This document shows, piece after piece, positions 50,279 to 58,569 of a stretch of 64,000 nucleotides of DNA; positions within the stretch are counted from its first letter, which is position 1, and every line of letters starts with the position of its first letter. A model generated the notes under the pieces. The model searched no databases. It saw only the letters and a list, made by a program, of their open reading frames with translations, and was not told the DNA's origin. Source of the stretch: Streptomyces sp. CBMA152 (GTDB lineage Bacteria; Actinomycetota; Actinomycetes; Streptomycetales; Streptomycetaceae); contig NZ_MECJ01000028.1 of assembly GCF_014596475.1 (NCBI RefSeq), positions 682,001-746,000 on the forward strand, written 5' to 3'. Both the position numbers and the translations under genes were made by a program.

Positions 50279-51265
50279 CTACAACCCCCGGGCGACTTCC
50301 GTTGCCCAGTACGTAAGGATCATGTTCGCACCGGCCCGCTTGATCCCCGTCAGGGTTTCCATGATCGCCCGGTCGCGGTCGATCCAGCCCTTCTCGGCGG
50401 CGGCCTCGATCATCGCGTACTCACCGCTGATCTGGTACGCGGCGACGGGGACGTCGACGGACTCGGCGACCTTGGCGAGGATGTCGAGGTAGGGCCCGGC
50501 GGGCTTGACCATCACCATGTCCGCGCCCTCTTCGAGGTCGAGGGCGAGCTCGCGCAGCGATTCGCGGGCGTTGGCGGGGTCCTGCTGGTACGTCTTGCGG
50601 TCCCCCTGGAGGGAGGAGCCGACGGCCTCGCGGAAGGGCCCGTAGAAGGCGGACGAATACTTCGCGGTGTAGGCGAGGATGGAGACGTCCTCGTGCCCGG
50701 TCTGGTCGAGGGCGTCCCGGACGACGCCGACCTGACCGTCCATCATGCCGCTGGGGCCCACGACGTGGACGCCCGCGTCGGCCTGGACCTGGGCCATTTC
50801 CGCGTAGCGCTCCAGGGTGGCGTCGTTGTCGACGCGGCCGTCGGCGTCGAGGACGCCGCAGTGGCCGTGGTCGGTGTACTCGTCCAGGCACAGGTCGGAC
50901 ATGACGACGAGGTCGTCGCCGACTTCCTGGCGGACGGCGCGGATGGCGACCTGGAGGATGCCGTCGGGGTCGGTACCGGCGGTACCGGCGCCGTCCTTCT
51001 TCTCGTCCTCCGGCACCCCGAAGAGCATGATCCCGGCGACCCCGGCCTCCACGGCCTCCACGGCGGCCTTCCTCAGCGTGTCCATCGTGTGCTGGACGAC
51101 GCCGGGCATGGCGCTGATGGGGACGGGGCGGTCGACCCCTTCGCGTACGAACGCGGGGAGGATGAGGTCGGAGGGGTGCAGCCTGGTCTCCGCGACCATT
51201 CGACGCATGGCGGGGGTGGTGCGGAGCCGCCGGGGGCGGGCACCGGGGAAGGATCCGTAGGTCAT
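50279..51265 (-). CDS. hemB: Delta-aminolevulinic acid dehydratase (porphobilinogen synthase) HemB
   Basis: 328 residues, full length. Condenses two 5-aminolevulinates to porphobilinogen. Schiff-base lysines lie in AYTAKYSSAFYGPFRE and MVKPAGPYLDI. The metal-binding loop reads DLCLDEYTDHGHCG, keeping two of the three zinc cysteines of the E. coli loop, with Asp in place of the middle one. The gene follows hemD on the same strand, with repeat copy D in the 200-base gap. Confidence 0.95.
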   Translation of the reverse strand: MTYGSFPGARPRRLRTTPAMRRMVAETRLHPSDLILPAFVREGVDRPVPISAMPGVVQHTMDTLRKAAVEAVEAGVAGIMLFGVPEDEKKDGAGTAGTDPDGILQVAIRAVRQEVGDDLVVMSDLCLDEYTDHGHCGVLDADGRVDNDATLERYAEMAQVQADAGVHVVGPSGMMDGQVGVVRDALDQTGHEDVSILAYTAKYSSAFYGPFREAVGSSLQGDRKTYQQDPANARESLRELALDLEEGADMVMVKPAGPYLDILAKVAESVDVPVAAYQISGEYAMIEAAAEKGWIDRDRAIMETLTGIKRAGANMILTYWATEVARGL

Positions 51266-51300
51266 GCCACCACGCTACGCCCGGGTGCGGACGGCTTTGT

Positions 51301-51450
51301 CCCGGGGGCTCCGCCCCGGGGCCCCGTGTTCGGCCGCGGGCCGGTGGGGGCTTGTCGCGCAGTTCCCCGCGCCCCTTAGATGGGCCCTTCGGGCCCTCCT
51401 GTAGGGGCGCGGGGAACTGCGCGAGCAACCCAGCACGGTCCGCAGACGAA
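51301..51450. repeat. Intergenic palindromic repeat, copy D, between hemD and hemB
   Basis: 21-bp arms at 51356-51376 and 51403-51423 enclose ATGGGCCCTTCGGGCCCTCC, the reverse complement of the copy C core, so D is inserted the other way round. The GTCCGCAGACGAA module follows on the right, and CCCGGGGGCTCCGCCCCGGG lies to the left. Because hemD and hemB read the same way, this hairpin may attenuate transcription into hemB. Confidence 0.85.
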
Positions 51451-51465
51451 CAGTTCCCCGACCGG

Positions 51466-53127
51466 TCAGGTCGTACGGCGGCGCCTCGCGCCCGGGCGAC
51501 GCTCGCTCGGGCGGGTGACGTGCTCGCCCGCTTCCACCGCCGCCGCGCGCCGCGCCGCGCCGAACTCCGCCAACGCCTCCGCCAGCTTCAGCACCGACGG
51601 CTCCGGAGCCATGACGTCGACCCGGAGACCGTGCTCCTCCGCCGTCTTCGCCGTGGCGGGACCGATACACGCGATCACCGTCACGTTGTGCGGCTTCCCC
51701 GCGATACCGACCAGGTTGCGGACCGTGGACGACGAGGTGAAGAGGACCGCGTCGAAGCCGCCCCCCTTGATCGCCTCGCGCGTGTCCGCCGGCGGCGGCG
51801 ACGCCCGCACGGTGCGGTACGCCGTGACGTCGTCGACCTCCCAGCCCAGCTCGATCAGACCCGCCACCAGCGTCTCGGTGGCGATGTCCGCACGCGGGAG
51901 GAAGACGCGGTCGATCGGGTCGAAGACCGGGTCGTAGGGCGGCCAGTCCTCAAGAAGGCCCGCCGCCGACTGCTCGCCGCTCGGCACCAGGTCCGGCTTC
52001 ACGCCGAACTCCACCAGAGCGGCAGCCGTCTGCTCACCCACCGCCGCGACCTTGATGCCCGCGAACGCGCGCGCATCAAGACCGTACTCCTCGAACTTCT
52101 CGCGGACGGCCTTCACCGCGTTGACCGAGGTGAACGCGATCCACTCGTAGCGGCCCGTCACCAGGCCCTTGACCGCGCGCTCCATCTGCTGCGGCGTACG
52201 CGGGGGCTCGACGGCGATCGTCGGGACCTCGTGCGGCACCGCGCCGTACGAACGAAGCTGGTCGGAGAGCGACGCCGCCTGCTCCTTGGTGCGCGGCACG
52301 AGCACCCGCCAACCGAACAGCGGCTTGGACTCGAACCACGACAGGCGGTCGCGCTGCGCCGCGGCGCTGCGCTCACCGACCACGGCTATCACCGGCTGGT
52401 GCCCGTCCGGCGAGGGCAGCACCTTGGCCTGCTTGAGGACCTGGGCGACCGAGCCGAGCGTCGCGTTCCAGGTGCGCTGGCGCGTCGTCGTACCGGCGAC
52501 GGTGACCGTCATCGGGGTGTCGGGCTTGCGGCCCGCCGCGACGAGTTCACCGGCGGCGGCCGCGACCGTCTCCAGGGTCGCGGAGACGACGACGGTGCCG
52601 TCGCTCGCGCCGACCTCGGTCCAGCAGCGGTCGTTCGCGCTGCGCGCGTCGACGAAGCGGACGTCGGCGCCCGTCGTGTCGCTGAGCGGGACACCGGCGT
52701 ACGCGGGTACGCCCACCGCCGTCGCGACACCGGGCACGACCTCGAAGGGGATGCCCTCGGCGGCGCAGGCGAGCATCTCGTCGCCCGCCCTGCCGTCGAG
52801 GCCGGGGTCGCCGGAGACGGCACGGACGACCCGCCTGCCGGAGCGCGCGGCCTCCATGACAAGATTGGCCGCGTCCCGCAAAACGGGGACGGCAACGGTT
52901 GCTGACGTGTCGTCAACAACCGTCAGCTGAGGCGTGTCCACACCTGCCCGCGCATGCGCGCGAACCACGTCGAGCACAGCCGGCTCGGCGATCAGGACAT
53001 CGGCCGACGCGAGCGCTTCCACGGCGCGCAGCGTCAGCAGTCCCGGGTCCCCTGGGCCGGCACCGAGGAAGGTGACGCACCCGTGCGCGGAGACGGCGGG
53101 AAGGTTCGAGGAGTTGGTGGGGCTCAA
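51466..53127 (-). CDS. hemD: Bifunctional uroporphyrinogen-III C-methyltransferase / uroporphyrinogen-III synthase (CobA-HemD)
   Basis: 553 residues. The N-terminal half (about 17-250) is a SAM-dependent methyltransferase fold with VTFLGAGPGDPGLLTLRAVE; it directs uroporphyrinogen III to sirohaem and cobalamin. The C-terminal half (about 268-530) is HemD synthase, closing the ring (WRVLVPRTKEQAASLSDQLR; YEWIAFTSVNAVKAV; VLFTSSSTVRNL). In the methyltransferase half several usual SUMT motifs after the first are weak (no clear substrate-binding GGD loop), so that activity could be reduced. TTG start overlaps the hemC stop (TTGA). Confidence 0.9.
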   Translation of the reverse strand: MSPTNSSNLPAVSAHGCVTFLGAGPGDPGLLTLRAVEALASADVLIAEPAVLDVVRAHARAGVDTPQLTVVDDTSATVAVPVLRDAANLVMEAARSGRRVVRAVSGDPGLDGRAGDEMLACAAEGIPFEVVPGVATAVGVPAYAGVPLSDTTGADVRFVDARSANDRCWTEVGASDGTVVVSATLETVAAAAGELVAAGRKPDTPMTVTVAGTTTRQRTWNATLGSVAQVLKQAKVLPSPDGHQPVIAVVGERSAAAQRDRLSWFESKPLFGWRVLVPRTKEQAASLSDQLRSYGAVPHEVPTIAVEPPRTPQQMERAVKGLVTGRYEWIAFTSVNAVKAVREKFEEYGLDARAFAGIKVAAVGEQTAAALVEFGVKPDLVPSGEQSAAGLLEDWPPYDPVFDPIDRVFLPRADIATETLVAGLIELGWEVDDVTAYRTVRASPPPADTREAIKGGGFDAVLFTSSSTVRNLVGIAGKPHNVTVIACIGPATAKTAEEHGLRVDVMAPEPSVLKLAEALAEFGAARRAAAVEAGEHVTRPSERRPGARRRRTT

Positions 53128-54110
53128 AGTGCTCGCTCCCCCATAAGACCGGCCGCACCCTTGGCAAGCATCTCGACCGCGAGTTCGCGACCGAGTGCCA
53201 CGGCTTCGTCGTGCGACGTGGGTACGGGACCGGTGATGGACAGCTGCACCAGCGTCGAGCCGTCGGTGGTACCGACGACGCCGCGCAGGCGCATCTCATG
53301 AACAACCTGTCCGTCGGCCAACAGGTCGGCGTACGCACCCACAGGTGCGGAACAGCCGGCCTCCAGGGCGGCGAGCAGGGATCGCTCGGCGGTCACGGCG
53401 ACCCGGGTGTACGGGTCGTCGAGCTCGGCGAGCGCGGCGGCGAGGGCTGTGTTCTGGCCGTTGGTAACGGCCCTGCACTCGATCGCCAGTGCCCCCTGGC
53501 CGGGGGCGGGCAGCATGGTGTCGACCGGAAGGAAATCGGTCACCTCACCGATCCTGCCGATACGGTTCAGCCCGGCCGCGGCGAGTACCACCGCGTCGAG
53601 TTCACCGCTGTGCGCGAATCCGATCCGGGTGTCGATGTTCCCCCGGATCGGCACGGTTTCGACGGCCAGGCCGTGGCTGCGCGCGTACGCGTTCAGCTGC
53701 GACATGCGCCGGGGCGAGCCGGTGCCTATACGGACCGGACGGCCCTCGCTCGCGGCGGCCAGCTCGGTCAGCGTCAGCCCGTCGCGCGCGACCAGCACGT
53801 CGCGCGGGTCCTCGCGGACCGGCACGGCGGCCAGCACCAGGTCGTCGGGCTGCGCGGTCGGCAGGTCCTTGAGCGAGTGCACGGCGAAGTCGACCTCGCC
53901 GTTCAGCAGCGCGTCGCGCAGCGCGGTCACGAAGACGCCCGTGCCGCCGATCTGCGCCAGGTGCTCGCGCGAGGTGTCGCCGTACGTGGTGATCTCCACC
54001 AGCTCGACCGGACGGCCGGTCAACTGCCGTACGGCGTCGGCCACCTGGCCGGACTGGGCCATGGCGAGCATGCTGCGCCTGGTCCCGAGCCTCAGTGCTT
54101 TCTCGGTCAT
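53124..54110 (-). CDS. hemC: Hydroxymethylbilane synthase HemC
   Basis: 328 residues. Polymerises four porphobilinogens on a dipyrromethane cofactor attached to the Cys in LEAGCSAPVGAYA (about residue 255). Start LRLGTRRSMLAMAQSGQVAD and the catalytic-site region DFAVHSLKDLPT are standard. ATG overlaps the hemA stop (ATGA) and its own stop overlaps the hemD start, so hemA-hemC-hemD are translationally coupled. Confidence 0.96.
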   Translation of the reverse strand: MTEKALRLGTRRSMLAMAQSGQVADAVRQLTGRPVELVEITTYGDTSREHLAQIGGTGVFVTALRDALLNGEVDFAVHSLKDLPTAQPDDLVLAAVPVREDPRDVLVARDGLTLTELAAASEGRPVRIGTGSPRRMSQLNAYARSHGLAVETVPIRGNIDTRIGFAHSGELDAVVLAAAGLNRIGRIGEVTDFLPVDTMLPAPGQGALAIECRAVTNGQNTALAAALAELDDPYTRVAVTAERSLLAALEAGCSAPVGAYADLLADGQVVHEMRLRGVVGTTDGSTLVQLSITGPVPTSHDEAVALGRELAVEMLAKGAAGLMGERAL

Positions 54111-55684
54111 GACCGCCCTCGGTTCTTGGCATCGGCGTCGTTCAGATCGGCCCGGGACACGGCGGCGACCGTCTCCGGGTCGAGGTCGAAGAGGGTGCGC
54201 AGCGCGTCCGCGTACCCGGCGCCGCCCGGCTCGGCGGCGAGCTGCTTGATGCGCACGGTCGGCGCGTGCAGCAGCTTGTCGACGACACGGCGCACGGTCT
54301 GGGTGACCTCGGCGCGCTGGCGCTCGTCGAGGTCCGGAAGGCGTCCTTCCAGGCGTGCGACCTCGCCCGCGACCACGTCGGCGGCCATCGCGCGCAGCGC
54401 GACCACGGTCGGCGTGATGTGGGCGGCGCGCTGGGCAGCGCCGAAGGCCGCGACCTCGTCGGAGACGATCGAGCGCACCTGGTCCACGTCGGCCGCCATC
54501 GGCGCGTCGGCGGACGCCTCGGCCAGCGACTCGATGTCGACGAGCCGCACACCGGGAATCCGGTGTACGGCCGCGTCGATGTCGCGCGGCATGGCGAGGT
54601 CGAGCAGCGCGAGCCGCACGGGCCCGGTCTGCGCGGGGATACGGGGGGCCGCGGGCCGGGTGCCGGTGGCGTTGTCGACCCAACTGCCGTGCAGTTCCAG
54701 GGAGTTGACGTCGACCTCGGCCTCGTCGGCCCGGGCGCCGTCGGCGGCCTCGGTGACGGCGGTGTACGCGGCGAGGCCCGCGCCGGAGGCGGCGGTGGGC
54801 GACGCGAAGTCGACCGGGCAGCCCTCGGGGGCGGCGGCCGGGGCCTCGGGGGCCGCGACGCCGACGGCCTCGGCGACCGTCTGAGCCGTCAGGACCAGAC
54901 CGGTCGCTCCCGTACAGGAGACGGCCACGTCGACTCGTGTCAGTTCGCGCGAGACGTCGGCCATCGCGACGGCGCGGGCGGGCGTGCCCGACTCGGCCAG
55001 GATCTCGACCAGGCGCTCGGCGCGCGCGGGCGTGCGGTTGGCGACGATCACCTCGGCGACCCCGGCGCGCGCCAGCGTGGCTGCGGCGAGCGAGGACATC
55101 GAGCCCGCGCCGATGACCAGCGCGCGCTTGCCCTTGGCCCAGGACTCCACCGGCTCCCCGGCGGCCAGCTGCTCCAGGCCGAAGGTGACCAGGGACTGTC
55201 CGGCCCGGTCGATGCCGGTCTCGCTGTGGGCGCGCTTGCCGACCCGCAGGGCCTGCTGGAACAGGTCGTTCAGGAGGCGCCCCGCGGTGTGGAGCTCCTG
55301 CCCCAGCGCGAGCGTGTCCTTGATCTGGCCGAGGATCTGGCCCTCGCCGACGACCATCGAGTCCAGCCCGCACGCCACCGAGAAGAGGTGGTGGACGGCC
55401 CGGTCCTCGTAGTGCACATAGAGATACGGAGTGAGCTCTTCCAGACCGACGCCGCTGTGCTGGGCGAGCAGCGTGGAGAGCTCGGCGACGCCCGCGTGGA
55501 ACTTGTCCACGTCCGCGTACAGCTCGATGCGGTTGCAGGTGGCGAGGACCGCAGCCTCGGCCGCGGGCTCCGCGGCCAGGGTGTCCTGCAACAGCTTGAC
55601 CTGCGTTTCCGCCGAGAGAGAGGCCCGCTCAAGGACGCTCACCGGGGCACTGCGGTGGCTGAGACCGACGACCAGGAGGCTCAT
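54107..55684 (-). CDS. hemA: Glutamyl-tRNA reductase HemA
   Basis: 525 residues, about 90 more than most HemA. Catalytic Cys50 is in VLATCNRIELYA; GVGLEELTPYLYVHY and VGEGQILGQIKDTL follow; the NADPH-binding GAGSMSSLAAATLA is near 193. An extra segment of about 70 Ala/Pro/Glu-rich residues (about 275-345, AVGVAAPEAPAAAPEG onward) splits the nucleotide domain just before LALLDLAMPRDIDAAV; similar insertions occur in other Streptomyces HemA. The enzyme makes glutamate-1-semialdehyde for HemL. ATG overlaps the rex stop (ATGA). Confidence 0.95.
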   Translation of the reverse strand: MSLLVVGLSHRSAPVSVLERASLSAETQVKLLQDTLAAEPAAEAAVLATCNRIELYADVDKFHAGVAELSTLLAQHSGVGLEELTPYLYVHYEDRAVHHLFSVACGLDSMVVGEGQILGQIKDTLALGQELHTAGRLLNDLFQQALRVGKRAHSETGIDRAGQSLVTFGLEQLAAGEPVESWAKGKRALVIGAGSMSSLAAATLARAGVAEVIVANRTPARAERLVEILAESGTPARAVAMADVSRELTRVDVAVSCTGATGLVLTAQTVAEAVGVAAPEAPAAAPEGCPVDFASPTAASGAGLAAYTAVTEAADGARADEAEVDVNSLELHGSWVDNATGTRPAAPRIPAQTGPVRLALLDLAMPRDIDAAVHRIPGVRLVDIESLAEASADAPMAADVDQVRSIVSDEVAAFGAAQRAAHITPTVVALRAMAADVVAGEVARLEGRLPDLDERQRAEVTQTVRRVVDKLLHAPTVRIKQLAAEPGGAGYADALRTLFDLDPETVAAVSRADLNDADAKNRGRS

Positions 55685-56463
55685 GCCGGCATCACGGCGG
55701 GCATGTCCCCGTCGGGTCCCTTCCGGTCCACGGCGGCGCCGCCGCGCACCGCGGGCGCCACTACCTCGGAGACGCCGCCGACCTCGGCGGCCGCCGCGTC
55801 CTCACCGGCCTTGCGCTGCTCGTGGAACGCGAGGATCTGCAGCTCGATGGAGAGGTCGACCTTGCGCACGTCGACGCCCTCGGGCACCGACAGGACCGTC
55901 GGCGCGAAGTTCAGGATGGAGGTGACCCCGGCCGCGACCAGGCGGTCGCACACCGGCTGGGCGGCGCCCGCCGGGGTCGCGATGACGCCGATGGAGACAC
56001 CGTTCTCGGTGATGATCTTTTCCAGGTCGTCGCTGTGCTGGACCGGGATACCGGCGACGGGCTTGCCCGCCATCGCGGGGTCGGCGTCGATCAGCGCGGC
56101 GACCCGGAAGCCACGGGAGGCGAAGCCGCCGTAGTTGGCCAGGGCGGCGCCGAGGTTACCGATGCCGACGATGACGACCGGCCAGTCCTGGGTGAGCCCG
56201 AGCTCGCGCGAGATCTGGTAGACGAGGTACTCGACGTCGTAGCCGACGCCCCGGGTCCCGTAGGAACCGAGGTACGAGAAGTCCTTGCGCAGCTTCGCGG
56301 AGTTGACCCCCGCGGCTGCGGCCAGCTCCTCGGAGGAGACCGTGGGCACGGAGCGCTCCGACAGTCCGGTCAGCGCACGCAGATACAGCGGAAGCCTGGC
56401 GACGGTGGCCTCGGGGATTCCTCGGCTACGGGTCGCCGGTCGGTGAGTTCGGCCAGTTGCCAC
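55681..56463 (-). CDS. rex: Redox-sensing repressor Rex
   Basis: 260 residues. Winged helix at 20-90 (LYLRALTGLSERSVPTVSSE; AKLRKDFSYLGSYGTRGVGY) and a Rossmann NADH/NAD+-sensing domain with VVIVGIGNLGAALANYGGF (about 97-115). High NADH releases DNA, turning on respiratory and haem genes. GTG 56463 has AGGAG at five bases and gives the normal N-terminus; longer frames upstream are not supported. It heads the hemA-hemC-hemD-hemB run. Confidence 0.95.
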   Translation of the reverse strand: MATGRTHRPATRSRGIPEATVARLPLYLRALTGLSERSVPTVSSEELAAAAGVNSAKLRKDFSYLGSYGTRGVGYDVEYLVYQISRELGLTQDWPVVIVGIGNLGAALANYGGFASRGFRVAALIDADPAMAGKPVAGIPVQHSDDLEKIITENGVSIGVIATPAGAAQPVCDRLVAAGVTSILNFAPTVLSVPEGVDVRKVDLSIELQILAFHEQRKAGEDAAAAEVGGVSEVVAPAVRGGAAVDRKGPDGDMPAVMPA

Positions 56464-56534
56464 GGTGCTCCTGCGGGATGAGCGAGGCAGGCGGCCATGT
56501 GTCCCAGGACCGCCCCGTCGAATGCAGGCTATGT

Positions 56535-56556
56535 CTTTGTGAACGCGTGCACAAAG
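56535..56556. promoter_or_regulatory. Rex operator (ROP) upstream of rex
   Basis: Palindrome CTTTGTGAACGCGTGCACAAAG, here given as the halves CTTTGTGAACG and CGTGCACAAAG overlapping at the centre. It matches the known Rex site (TGTGAAC-n3-TTCACA) except for one base in the right half. It lies 72 bases upstream of the rex start, so Rex should repress its own operon. Confidence 0.88.
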
Positions 56557-56754
56557 ATGGTGTCCGCTTTGTCCGAGCAAAGTGACCGGGCTCACGCGAA
56601 CCGGTGCCGATTTCCGGGAACCGACGACGAGGTCGGACCGTTGAAGTCCCGAAGGGGGCAAAACCGTACACACCTCTCCACGATGTCACCCCCGAACGCG
56701 ACAAAACGACCTCGATGGTAACCACAACTACCACCGACACCCTAGTTCGTTGCT

Positions 56755-57048
56755 TCAGGCTCCCAGTGCACTCCTGAGACGCGCGGGGTCCACGCGCCAG
56801 AAGGTGTGCTGAGCGCCGTCGACCAGGACAACCGGAATCTGCTCCCAGTACTCCTTGTGCAGCGCCTCGTCCTCGGTGATGTCCTTCTCCTCCCACGCCG
56901 CACCGGTCTCGGCGCACACGCTCTCGACGACGGCACGCGCATCGTCGCAGAGGTGACAGCCGGGCTTCCCGATCAGCGTGACGAGCCGGTCGGCGGGGCG
57001 GACGGGGCTCGGGGAGGGCTTCTTGGTGCGGCGCAACAAGGGAGTCAT
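56755..57048 (-). CDS. Glutaredoxin-like (DUF836-type) protein
   Basis: 97 residues with a glutaredoxin fold: VTLIGKPGCHLCDDARAVVE carries the redox pair CHLC (about 31-34), followed by the cis-Pro IPVVLVDG. Such proteins sit beside rex and hemA in many streptomycetes. Its exact partner is unknown. The C-terminus WRVDPARLRSALGA is typical. The 57049-57198 gap carries promoters for this gene and the divergent HAD gene. Confidence 0.88.
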   Translation of the reverse strand: MTPLLRRTKKPSPSPVRPADRLVTLIGKPGCHLCDDARAVVESVCAETGAAWEEKDITEDEALHKEYWEQIPVVLVDGAQHTFWRVDPARLRSALGA

Positions 57049-57198
57049 GGGCCCTATTCTCCGCCGTGGGGCGGCAGGCTCCCATCCCTATGCCTGATTG
57101 GTTGCGGATTGCCCGTTTAACAGTCCGGTCTCGGAGAGTTCACGCCATCGCATCCCGGCGTGTCGGGTGCGACCGAACAGACTGGCTATGCTCACGAC

Positions 57199-58152
57199 AT
57201 GGCCGTACTGGGATGGCTCACCCCTCGTAGGCGCTCGGCGACAGCACGCAGCGTGCTGGCCGGCGAGGCCGCAGCCGAGGCAGCCCGCAAGTCCTCGCAG
57301 GAACTCGCGGAACTGGCGGAAGCGGAAGCAGCGGCGGCAGCGGTCGGAGCGCCGTCGGAGCCGGAGTTCCCCGTCGTCGGGGACTCACTGGCAGCCGCCT
57401 TCTTCGATCTCGACAACACGGTGATGCAGGGCGCGGCGATCTTCCACTTCGGGCGGGGCCTGTACAAGCGGAAGTTCTTCCAGCGCCGCGACCTCGCACG
57501 GTTCGCCTGGCAGCAGGCGTGGTTCCGGCTCGCCGGGGTCGAGGACCCCGAGCACATGCAGGACGCGCGCGAGAGCGCTCTCTCCATCGTCAAGGGCCAC
57601 CGCGTCTCCGAGCTGATGACCATCGGCGAGGAGATCTACGACGAGTACATGGCGGACCGCATCTGGCCCGGCACGCGCGCGTTGGCGCAGGCGCATCTGG
57701 ATGCGGGGCAGAAGGTGTGGCTGGTGACGGCCGCGCCGGTCGAGACCGCGACGATCATCGCCCGCCGGCTGGGGCTGACCGGTGCGCTCGGCACGGTCGC
57801 CGAGTCGGTCGACGGTGTCTATACGGGGCGGCTGGTCGGCGAACCGCTGCACGGGCCTGCGAAGGCGGAGGCTGTACGCGCGCTGGCGGCGGCGGAGGGC
57901 CTGGACCTCACGCGGTGCGCCGCGTACAGCGACTCGCACAACGACATCCCGATGCTGTCCCTGGTGGGGCATCCGTACGCGATCAACCCCGACGCGAAGC
58001 TGCGCAAGCATGCGCGGGCTCGGGAGTGGCGCCTGCGGGACTATCGGACGGGGCGGAAGGCGGCGAAGGTCGGCATTCCGGCGGCGGCCGGGGTCGGCGC
58101 GCTGGCCGGGGGTACGGCGGCGGCCGTGGCGCTGCATCGCCGCAGGCGATAG
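57199..58152 (+). CDS. HAD-IB family phosphatase with C-terminal membrane-like tail
   Basis: 317 residues. HAD motif I is FFDLDNTVMQG (Asp70/Asp72), motif II is WLVTAAPVE, and motif III/IV AAYSDSHNDIPML. An Ala/Glu-rich leader of 60 residues precedes it. Subfamily IB contains phosphoserine phosphatase-like enzymes and lyso-lipid phosphatases. The C-terminus is a weakly hydrophobic Gly/Ala helix ending in RRRR, perhaps a membrane anchor. ATG 57199. Its stop is followed by repeat copy E. Confidence 0.85.
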   Translation: MAVLGWLTPRRRSATARSVLAGEAAAEAARKSSQELAELAEAEAAAAAVGAPSEPEFPVVGDSLAAAFFDLDNTVMQGAAIFHFGRGLYKRKFFQRRDLARFAWQQAWFRLAGVEDPEHMQDARESALSIVKGHRVSELMTIGEEIYDEYMADRIWPGTRALAQAHLDAGQKVWLVTAAPVETATIIARRLGLTGALGTVAESVDGVYTGRLVGEPLHGPAKAEAVRALAAAEGLDLTRCAAYSDSHNDIPMLSLVGHPYAINPDAKLRKHARAREWRLRDYRTGRKAAKVGIPAAAGVGALAGGTAAAVALHRRRR

Positions 58153-58159
58153 TTCCCCC

Positions 58160-58268
58160 ACCCCGCCCCTTCCCGAAAGCCCCCGGCGGATGTCGTTCGT
58201 CTGCGGGCCGGTGGGGGCTGGTCGCACAGTTCCCCGCGCCCCTGACTGCCTAGAGGCGCGGGGTGGGG
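58160..58268. repeat. Intergenic palindromic repeat, copy E (degraded)
   Basis: Left arm at 58223-58243 has one change (CGCACAGTTCCC). The right arm is cut short: only AGAGGCGCGGGG (58252-58263) remains before the sequence diverges. Flanking CCCCACCCCGCCCCTTCCCG and GTTCGTCTGCGGG modules on the left are intact. The remaining 300 bases up to bldN hold promoter DNA, unassigned. Confidence 0.8.
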
Positions 58269-58569
58269 CAAACCAACGCCACATACCCAGCCACACACCC
58301 CACCACCCCCACCCCCCGCACTCGGCCACATCACACCGACCACCCGATCATTTTCGATCAGCACTCAGTCAATCCATGCTCACAATCCGCTACTTGTTCC
58401 GCCCCATAGACGTAACAGAAGCGACGGAATCGACGATTTGAGCAACTGGGTGTAGCGCTCCCTGCACGAAGCGTTATTCTCCTCAGACGCATACCGGAAC
58501 CCACACATCGCCACGGCGGGTGAACGGTCCCGCACTGCACGTGATGGAAGCTCTGCCTCTGGGAGTCCC

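Noticed and set aside
53124..55373. 749-codon frame extending hemC upstream
   Set aside because: The extra part is antisense-like Arg/Gly-rich reading across hemA in another frame; hemC starts at 54110 with an ATGA overlap.
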